Positions 1 through 5,146 of a stretch of DNA of 6,126 nt are shown one piece after another (position 1 is the stretch's first letter; the number at the start of each line of letters is the position of its first letter). Both the position numbers and the translations under genes were made by a program. The DNA is from Porphyrobacter sp. Its GTDB lineage: Bacteria; Pseudomonadota; Alphaproteobacteria; Sphingomonadales; Sphingomonadaceae. The notes below the pieces were generated by a model. The model was not told the DNA's origin and did not search any database. It worked only from the letters and a program-made list of their open reading frames with translations. Where the stretch lies: the NCBI GenBank assembly GCA_021732945.1, contig JAKFWB010000444.1:1-6126 (forward strand), given 5' to 3'.

Positions 1-598
1 GGCCGAGCATCGATGACATTTCGCGCCCGGCGTCCAGCACAGCTTCGCTCGTGGCGGCAATCGCCAGCGCCTGATCTTGCCGACGGACGGGATCGCTGCG
101 GCTGCGGGCAAAGGCGTTAACTTCACGGCTAAGTTCTGCCACGCCGGCGCGGATCGGTGCGAGCCTGTTATGGGCTGCCACGTTGGTTTCACGCAGGCCT
201 TCGCCCAGCGCAATGGTGGTGGTCTCTGCCGCATCCAGCGCGTCGCGCGCTGATTGGGCGCGCTCGCCGCCATTATCGCTGGCGAGTTGATCGGCATGCC
301 GCTGCGCTTCGCCCAATTGGGCAAGCAGGCGTTCGGCCATCAGCGCCTGACCATGGGTAGCACGGATGCGTTCGCTGGTCGCGCCAAGTTCGAGGTAACC
401 GGCGATCACAAACAGCCCGGCTGCCAAGGCAAAGGCCAGGTTGAAGCCGAAGAACAGAGTGATTTTGCCGCCAATGGGCTGGGTATCGAACCAATCGCGC
501 AGTCGCGCGATACAACCTTGGGTCTGGCGCGGCGCGGCCGCCGCGCTGCCGATCCGGTCAGCATCGAGGCTGATAGCAATTTCCTGCATCGCGCTCAT
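1..598 (-). CDS. Probable methyl-accepting chemotaxis receptor, N-terminal part (cut by the left edge)
   Basis: The frame starts at an ATG at 598-596 and stays open to the left edge, giving 199 visible residues. The first 36 or so are soluble and include a basic stretch (RLRDW near 32-36). One strong hydrophobic helix follows at about residues 46-67 (ITLFFGFNLAFALAAGLFVI). The rest, about 70-199, is Ala/Glu/Arg-rich, Gly- and Pro-poor, and looks all-helical, as in the periplasmic helical-bundle sensor region of chemoreceptors. No second membrane helix, HAMP or methyl-accepting signalling domain is visible; these would lie beyond the edge. The ATG overlaps the TGA of the GGDEF-EAL gene (ATGA, 598-595), suggesting translational coupling. 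A weak AAGGG lies 12 nt upstream, and Met4 is an alternative start. The receptor assignment rests on topology and the che context; another membrane sensor, such as a histidine kinase or cyclase, is not excluded. That it is a membrane protein is fairly certain. Confidence 0.62.
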   Translation of the reverse strand, partial: MSAMQEIAISLDADRIGSAAAAPRQTQGCIARLRDWFDTQPIGGKITLFFGFNLAFALAAGLFVIAGYLELGATSERIRATHGQALMAERLLAQLGEAQRHADQLASDNGGERAQSARDALDAAETTTIALGEGLRETNVAAHNRLAPIRAGVAELSREVNAFARSRSDPVRRQDQALAIAATSEAVLDAGREMSSMLG

Positions 599-2154
599 GC
601 CGCTTGCTCGCCCTTGTTGGCGTGCGCCTCTTGGCTGGTCTGGTCGGCGAGCAGTCGGTCGATGTCATGGGCGGGCATTGCGTGGTAATAGAGCCAGCCC
701 TGGATCTGGTCGCATCCGGCGAGCCGCGCCAGTTCGGCCTGTTCGGCGGTTTCCACACCCTCGGCCGCCACTTCCATATTCAGCGCTCGGGCCAATGCGA
801 TCGAGGACAGCATCATCGCCCGGCTGGCATCGTCGACCCCCGCCAGCTCGATCAGCGAGCGATCAAGCTTCAGCTTTTCGAACCGGAAGCGGCGCAGGAA
901 GCCGATGGAGGCATAGCCCGTGCCGAAGTCATCGAGCGCAATGCGCACGCCGAAGCTTCTGATCACATCCAGCGCGCGTTCAGCCACCACCGGATCGAGC
1001 ACCAGGCAGGTTTCGGTCACTTCCAGTTCCAGCCGATGCGGCGGGAAGCCGGTTTCTTCCAGCACTTCGCCCAGCTTGATCGGGAATTCCGGATTGCGCA
1101 GCTGCGCGGCGGAGATGTTGACCGACAGGGCGATATCGCCCCAGCGCAGCGCATCGGCAACCGCGCGGCGCAGCACCCACAGGCCCAGCGGATTGATCAG
1201 ACCCGAATCCTCAGCCACCGGAATGAAGATGTTCGGACCAAGCGCCGTTCGGTCGCCGCGATTCCAGCGCAGCAGGGCTTCCACCGCGACAATGCGGCTG
1301 GTTTCGGCATCGACCAGCGGTTGATAGGCGACGGCAAATTCGCCTGCCACAATCCCGGTGCGGATCTCGTCCTCAATCGCTCGCACCCGTTCGCGGCGGC
1401 GATCGAAGGTTTCGTTGAACCAGGTACAGCGCATCTTGCCGCCCCGCTTGGACATCGACATCGCGACATCGGCGCGGCGTAGCATTTCGGACGATGGCAC
1501 ACGGGCGTTGGCGGTGCTGCGCGACAGGCCGATGCTGGCACCCACCGCCACCAGATTGGGCCCAATGGAAACCGGTGCAGCCATCCGCTCCAGCAGCGAC
1601 CGGCACATTCCTTCCAGAATGGTTCCGGCAATCTTGCCAGTCATCACTGCCGCAAATTCATCGCCGCCAAGCCGGTAACAGCGCGCTTCCGCACCGCAGG
1701 TGTCGCCAATCATCTGGGCGCAGACTTCGATCAATTGATCGCCGACCGCGTGGCCATAGTGGTCATTGACCTGCTTGAAGCTGTCGAGATCGATGATCGC
1801 CAGCGCCACTTCGCTGTCGCTTTCGGCGTGAAATTCGATGTCGGCGTGAAGCGCGTGGCGATTGGGCAAGCTGGTCAGGCTGTCGGTGACGCCGCGCGCT
1901 TCCAATGCGCGGACCGATTTGACACCGCTGCGCCCAAGCACAAACAGCACAGCGACATAGAGCAGGATGGCGGCAATCGCGAGCGCGCCCGGGGCAACAA
2001 TCGCGATGCGATCCAGCGAACTGATTACGAGCACGAAGGCCGCAGTGGCCACGCTCACGACGGCAAACGGGATCACCACCAGCCCGAACGGGGTCATATG
2101 CAAGGGGGGCTTCGCCGCGAACACGATAGTGGTTTCCCTTGAAGCAGGCGGCAT
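595..2154 (-). CDS. Membrane-anchored GGDEF-EAL protein (predicted c-di-GMP cyclase/phosphodiesterase)
   Basis: This 519-residue protein would make and/or degrade cyclic di-GMP at the inner membrane. Two hydrophobic helices (about 23-46 and 50-74) separated by a very short loop form a hairpin anchor with no recognisable sensor domain. The GGDEF domain (about 88-250) has DSLTSLPNR at 91-99, the metal-binding DLDSFK at 122-127, and an exact GGDEF at 163-167. The RxxD inhibitory site expected at 154-157 reads GAEA, so product inhibition is unlikely. The EAL domain (about 258-503) has EALLRW at 292-297, NIS at 346-348, EVTE at 378-381, DDFGTG at 408-413, KLD around K429-D431, AEGVE at 464-468 and QG at 485-486, so the catalytic set looks complete. 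It follows cheR by 62 nt and overlaps the receptor gene by 4 nt. The ATG at 2154 lacks a good ribosome site. An in-frame GTG at 2124 has AAGGGA about 10 nt upstream, and Met20 is another option. Net activity cannot be read from sequence. Confidence 0.95.
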   Translation of the reverse strand: MPPASRETTIVFAAKPPLHMTPFGLVVIPFAVVSVATAAFVLVISSLDRIAIVAPGALAIAAILLYVAVLFVLGRSGVKSVRALEARGVTDSLTSLPNRHALHADIEFHAESDSEVALAIIDLDSFKQVNDHYGHAVGDQLIEVCAQMIGDTCGAEARCYRLGGDEFAAVMTGKIAGTILEGMCRSLLERMAAPVSIGPNLVAVGASIGLSRSTANARVPSSEMLRRADVAMSMSKRGGKMRCTWFNETFDRRRERVRAIEDEIRTGIVAGEFAVAYQPLVDAETSRIVAVEALLRWNRGDRTALGPNIFIPVAEDSGLINPLGLWVLRRAVADALRWGDIALSVNISAAQLRNPEFPIKLGEVLEETGFPPHRLELEVTETCLVLDPVVAERALDVIRSFGVRIALDDFGTGYASIGFLRRFRFEKLKLDRSLIELAGVDDASRAMMLSSIALARALNMEVAAEGVETAEQAELARLAGCDQIQGWLYYHAMPAHDIDRLLADQTSQEAHANKGEQAA

Positions 2155-2188
2155 TGGCGCGGCAGACTTCGTTCTGGGGTTAGGCAGG

Positions 2189-2216
2189 TTTGACTAAAGA
2201 ACAGTAAATCAAAGGT
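2189..2216 (-). promoter_or_regulatory. AT-rich imperfect palindrome upstream of the GGDEF-EAL gene
   Basis: The 62-nt gap between cheR and the GGDEF-EAL gene (2155-2216) is one of only two non-coding gaps over 50 nt here. Its cheR-proximal half is much richer in A and T than the surrounding GC-rich DNA. Positions 2189-2213 form an imperfect inverted repeat with TTTGA/TCAAA outer arms and partial matches inside. On the minus strand, 2208-2194 read TTTA, seven bases, TTAG, which matches 6 of 8 positions of the CtrA consensus TTAA-N7-TTAA. It lies about 40 nt upstream of the start. There is no GC-rich stem or T-run that would suggest an intrinsic terminator, and no convincing -35/-10 pair. An operator or internal promoter is an inference only. 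Confidence 0.25.
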
Positions 2217-3080
2217 TCAGGCCGAATGGCGTTGCGAAGAGATGATGTTTGACGGCAAGGGCTCGAAAAAGCTCGCACGGCGCGAGGTCGGCACGAAGCG
2301 TTCGGTCTGTCCCACCACGGTTTCGCCTGCGCCCAGCATCAGAAAACCATCGCCAATCACCGCGTTCGACAAGCGGGCGAAGGCTTCGCTGCGGGTGGCC
2401 TGATCGAAGTAGAGCAGCACGTTGCGGCAAAGCACAAGATCAAACGGCACGCGGCCCGGATGGGCGCTGAGGATATTATGCTGACGAAAGCGCACCATTG
2501 CCCGCGCGCCTTCGCGGATTTGCCAGCCGCCTGAGGTCTCATCAAAATGCCGCAGCATCTGGGTAACGCCCAACCCGCGCTGCACTTCGAACTGGCTGTA
2601 GAGCCCGCTGCGCGCAGTGTCGATCGCGCGGTGCGAGACATCGGTGCCGAGGATATCGATTGACCACCCCTGCCAGCGCTCCGCCTGATCGGCGAACAGC
2701 ATCGCGAGCGAATAGACCTCCTGCCCGGTCGAGCACCCGGCTGACCAGATCGATAGCCGCCGGGACTGGCGCCGCCGCCCGGCCAGTTCGGGCAGGATGT
2801 CGGCGGGAAGCTGATCAAAGGTCGGCTTGTCGCGGAAGAAATAGGTTTCGTTGTTCAGCAGCGCCTCGACCACGTCTTGCGCCAGATCGCGGCCCCCAAG
2901 GCTGGCGGGCGGCATGGCGAGCAGGCAGACGAGCTGGTCGACATTGCTGATCCCCAGCTCGCGGAAGATCCCCGACAGCGCCGAATTGACGCGCCAGCGG
3001 CGGCTTTCCGAAAGGTGCTGCCCGGTGCGCGCGGCGAGCAGATCGGCGATGATCTGGTGCGAGGCTTCGCTGACGTCCAC
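2217..3080 (-). CDS. cheR: Chemotaxis protein methyltransferase CheR
   Basis: CheR uses S-adenosylmethionine to methylate glutamates on chemoreceptors, the forward arm of adaptation opposed by CheB. At 287 residues it has the usual length for a two-domain CheR. The small helical N-terminal domain covers about 1-60 and includes the basic RRWR at 27-30. NNETYFFRD at 76-84 is the CheR signature just before the catalytic domain. The SAM-binding loop is SAGCSTGQEVYSLA at 113-126, with Gln120 where Glu is common, followed by GTDVS at 145-149 and the hallmark LCRNVLLYFD at 217-226. There is no TPR extension. The start is GTG at 3080, chosen because AGGG lies 7 nt upstream (3088-3091, partly in the cheB stop) and the N-terminus matches family length. 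Only 9 nt separate it from cheB, so the two antagonistic enzymes are probably co-translated. Confidence 0.96.
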   Translation of the reverse strand: MDVSEASHQIIADLLAARTGQHLSESRRWRVNSALSGIFRELGISNVDQLVCLLAMPPASLGGRDLAQDVVEALLNNETYFFRDKPTFDQLPADILPELAGRRRQSRRLSIWSAGCSTGQEVYSLAMLFADQAERWQGWSIDILGTDVSHRAIDTARSGLYSQFEVQRGLGVTQMLRHFDETSGGWQIREGARAMVRFRQHNILSAHPGRVPFDLVLCRNVLLYFDQATRSEAFARLSNAVIGDGFLMLGAGETVVGQTERFVPTSRRASFFEPLPSNIISSQRHSA

Positions 3081-3087
3081 GATAGCG

Positions 3088-3091
3088 CCCT
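3088..3091 (-). promoter_or_regulatory. Ribosome binding site for cheR, overlapping the cheB stop
   Basis: The minus strand reads AGGG here, seven nucleotides before the GTG start of cheR, with the first two bases belonging to the cheB TAG stop. This supports the GTG at 3080 as the true cheR start and implies coupling to cheB translation. Confidence 0.55.
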
Positions 3092-4262
3092 ATCGCCGTC
3101 CGCTGCCGAGCATGGCTTCGGGCGCGCGTGACAGCGCCATCAGTCCATCGCCGAGCCGCTCGGGCGTGGTGATCAGGCTGGCGAGGCCCGCGCGGGCGAC
3201 CGCGCCGGGCATGCCCCAGACGGCGCTGCTTTCGGCATCCTGCGCCCACACCGCGCCGCCGCTATCGATCAGCGCCTGCGCTCCGATCGCTCCGTCGCGG
3301 CCCATGCCCGACAGGATCACGCCCAGCGCCCGGCCATCGCAAGCCTGCGCCAGGCTGCTGAGCATCGGATCGACCGAGGGGACGCAGCCGCTTGGGCTGG
3401 GTGCCGTGCTGATCCGCGCCACCAGCGCTTCGTGCTTGCGTTCGATCACAAGGTGGCCATCGCCCGGCGCTATCACGACCCTGCCGGGGTGGATCACAAG
3501 ACCATCGACGGCGATATCGGCCGGCCGTCCACAAGCCGTTTCGACCTGCCGCGCGAACACCGGAATGAACGAGTGGGGCAGGTGCTGTGTGATCAGGATC
3601 GGCCGATCAAACTCCGCCGAAAGCCGCCGCAGCAGCAGGCCAAGTGCGTGGATGCCTCCGGTGGACGCGCCAATCGCAATGATATCGGGCCGCCAGCTGC
3701 GCTGGGCGCGCACGGCCCGGACAAAGGAAGGTTCAGCCAGGGGTTGCGCGCCGCTTGCCGGGCTGGGGCTGCGCAGCCCGAGCGCCCGCATCTTGCCGAG
3801 CAACTGGCTGCGATATTCATCATTGAACCCGCCCGGCAGCGGCTTCAGCAGCGTATCGGCAGCCCCCATTTCGAGCGCGCGCAGGGTGTGTTCAGCGCCA
3901 TCGACGGTGAGCGAGGAAACCACCAGCACCCGCGGCGCGGCGGGCGTATCGAGGATGGCGGGCAAGGCTTCCAACCCGCCGATGCCTGGCATTTCCAGAT
4001 CCAGCAGCACCACATCAGCCGGGTTCCCGGCCAGTTGCGCCAAGGCGCCTTCCGCGCTGCTGGCGGTGCCGGTGACAACCATCGCCGGATCGCTTTCAAC
4101 CATCCGCTTGAAGATCGTGCGAACGGTCAGCGAATCATCAACGATCATTACCCGGATCGCCGACGCTGCTCCGCGATGCGCAAAGGGGCGGGCGGTGCTG
4201 GCCTGTTGTCCGATCGACGATGGCGAATCAGAGGCAGGCGGTCGGGGTGGCGGCGTGGTCAC
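3090..4262 (-). CDS. cheB: Chemotaxis response regulator protein-glutamate methylesterase CheB
   Basis: CheB removes methyl groups from chemoreceptors (and typically deamidates glutamines) when CheA phosphorylates its receiver domain. The 390-residue protein has a receiver domain at about 36-145, with acidic pocket D42-D43, phospho-acceptor D88 in LLDLEMP, S116/S117 and K140 in LKP. A linker at about 150-190 leads to the methylesterase domain at about 193-378, with the catalytic triad S200 (GASTGG), H227 (TQHLP) and D323 (SGMGRDG). All key residues are present, so it should be active. The start is GTG at 4262, overlapping the cheY stop as GTGA. The only in-frame ATG before the receiver core (4148) falls inside its first beta strand and would break the domain. 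Using the GTG leaves a 35-residue Pro/Ser/Ala-rich leader of unknown role before the receiver. Confidence 0.96.
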   Translation of the reverse strand: MTTPPPRPPASDSPSSIGQQASTARPFAHRGAASAIRVMIVDDSLTVRTIFKRMVESDPAMVVTGTASSAEGALAQLAGNPADVVLLDLEMPGIGGLEALPAILDTPAAPRVLVVSSLTVDGAEHTLRALEMGAADTLLKPLPGGFNDEYRSQLLGKMRALGLRSPSPASGAQPLAEPSFVRAVRAQRSWRPDIIAIGASTGGIHALGLLLRRLSAEFDRPILITQHLPHSFIPVFARQVETACGRPADIAVDGLVIHPGRVVIAPGDGHLVIERKHEALVARISTAPSPSGCVPSVDPMLSSLAQACDGRALGVILSGMGRDGAIGAQALIDSGGAVWAQDAESSAVWGMPGAVARAGLASLITTPERLGDGLMALSRAPEAMLGSGRR

Positions 4263-4624
4263 GCAAACCCGACAAGCTGAAGCTTGATCTGCAAGGTTTC
4301 GTGATCAAATGGCTTCATCACATATTCGTCAGCGCCAGCGGCGATGGCTTCGCGGATATGGGCGACATCGTTTTCCGTGGTGCAGAACACCACCTTGGGC
4401 GCGTCCCCGCCCGGGCGCTGGCGCAGCGCCACCAGAAATTCGATCCCGGTCATCACCGGCATGTTCCAATCCAGCAGCACGACATCGGGCATCCCGGCGG
4501 CGCAAGCGTCCAGCGCCTGCTGGCCATCTTCCGCCTCCGCCACAGCAAAGCCGAGCGATTCGAGAATATGCCGCGATACCCTGCGGATCACCCGTGAATC
4601 ATCAACGATAAGGCAGGTTTTCAT
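4259..4624 (-). CDS. cheY: Chemotaxis response regulator CheY (single receiver domain)
   Basis: This is a 121-residue stand-alone receiver, the usual CheY length. CheA would phosphorylate it, and CheY-P would then bind the flagellar switch to alter rotation. Visible residues are the acidic pair D8-D9, phospho-acceptor D52 in LLDWNMP (the same D-W-N-M-P context as enterobacterial CheY), T82/T83 in FCTTEN, Y101 in the position of the signalling tyrosine, and K104 in MKPFD. There is no output domain. The ATG at 4624 is preferred over a TTG at 4651 because GGGAA lies 5 nt upstream and the protein then begins directly with the first receiver strand (MKTCLIVDDS). It follows cheW by 54 nt and overlaps cheB by 4 nt. 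Alphaproteobacteria often have several CheY paralogues, so motor binding versus a phosphate-sink role cannot be decided here. Confidence 0.94.
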   Translation of the reverse strand: MKTCLIVDDSRVIRRVSRHILESLGFAVAEAEDGQQALDACAAGMPDVVLLDWNMPVMTGIEFLVALRQRPGGDAPKVVFCTTENDVAHIREAIAAGADEYVMKPFDHETLQIKLQLVGFA

Positions 4625-4629
4625 GGCGA

Positions 4630-4634
4630 TTCCC
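4630..4634 (-). promoter_or_regulatory. Ribosome binding site deciding the cheY start
   Basis: The minus strand reads GGGAA five nucleotides before the ATG at 4624. This favours that ATG over the in-frame TTG nine codons upstream. The rest of the cheW-cheY gap (4625-4678) shows no convincing promoter or terminator. Confidence 0.5.
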
Positions 4635-4678
4635 GTGTTCTGTTCCGCCAACTTAATGGTGCGATGGTAAGCATTGGA

Positions 4679-5146
4679 TTAAGCTGTTGTCTCGACATCG
4701 CACCGCAGCGGCTCTGGTCCGGCCAGCAATGCGGGCAGATCGATCAGCAGCGCCGGGCCAATCATGGTTTCGACCATGCCGGTGGCCACGCGTGACCATT
4801 CCGGTCCGAAACCGCCGGGCACTTGCCCTGGATCGCTGGCCGCACTGGTGATGTCCTCGATGGCATCGACCAGCAGGGCATAGGCATGGCCGCCGTCGCT
4901 GACCACGGCGGCGCGATCATCGCTGGGCCAGTCCTGCGCGGCGAGGCCAATGGCGAGGCGGCAATCGATCACGGTCAATGCCTGGCTGCGCAAGGCCGTA
5001 ATCCCGGTGATATGCACAGGCGCGCGCGGGATCGGAGTGATCGCGCCGATATCGATCACCGATTTGACATCAAGCGCGCTGAAGGCGCAGCGCCGCCCGC
5101 CGATCTGGGCGATCACCAGCAGGTGGCCATTCATCCCGGCGCTCAT
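4679..5146 (-). CDS. cheW: Chemotaxis coupling protein CheW
   Basis: CheW is the SH3-like adaptor that joins the CheA kinase to the cytoplasmic tips of receptors. The 155-residue protein is a single CheW domain of typical length. Visible family features are the opening strand with RRCAFSALDVKSVID at 18-32, PIPRAPVHITGITALRS at 38-54, the core TVIDCRLAIGL at 58-68, a second subdomain with YALLVDAIEDI at 89-99, and the closing GPALLIDLPALL at 130-141. The usual Leu-Arg-Gly motif reads Leu-Arg-Ser at 52-54. The ATG at 5146 overlaps the cheA stop (ATGA) and has GGGAG 7 nt upstream; Met5 is a less likely start. Sequence similarity to the CheW-like parts of the adjacent CheA is only at fold level, so the assignment rests on length, motifs and neighbours. 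Confidence 0.92.
   Translation of the reverse strand: MSAGMNGHLLVIAQIGGRRCAFSALDVKSVIDIGAITPIPRAPVHITGITALRSQALTVIDCRLAIGLAAQDWPSDDRAAVVSDGGHAYALLVDAIEDITSAASDPGQVPGGFGPEWSRVATGMVETMIGPALLIDLPALLAGPEPLRCDVETTA

Noticed and set aside
528..548. GC-rich inverted repeat (GCGCGG/CCGCGC) as a possible terminator or hairpin
   Set aside because: It falls inside the coding start of the receptor gene in an Ala-rich stretch, lacks a T-run, and is explained by GC-rich alanine and arginine codons.
604..1482. A 292-codon open frame on the plus strand opposite the GGDEF-EAL gene
   Set aside because: It mirrors the codon bias of the real gene, giving a His/Gln/Arg-rich product with no recognisable motif. 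The opposite strand has full GGDEF and EAL signatures.
3432..4280. A 282-codon plus-strand frame opposite cheB
   Set aside because: It is a shadow of cheB with an Arg/His/Gln-rich composition, no family match and no supporting ribosome site.
2851..4287. A 478-codon open frame on the plus strand opposite cheR and cheB
   Set aside because: It is antisense to two confidently identified genes, has a low-complexity Ser/Arg/Pro composition with no domain, and long antisense frames are expected in GC-rich DNA.
4659..4672. Short direct repeat of ATGGT in the cheW-cheY gap as an operator
   Set aside because: Two five-base copies in a 54-nt gap are within chance expectation, and there is no accompanying promoter pattern.
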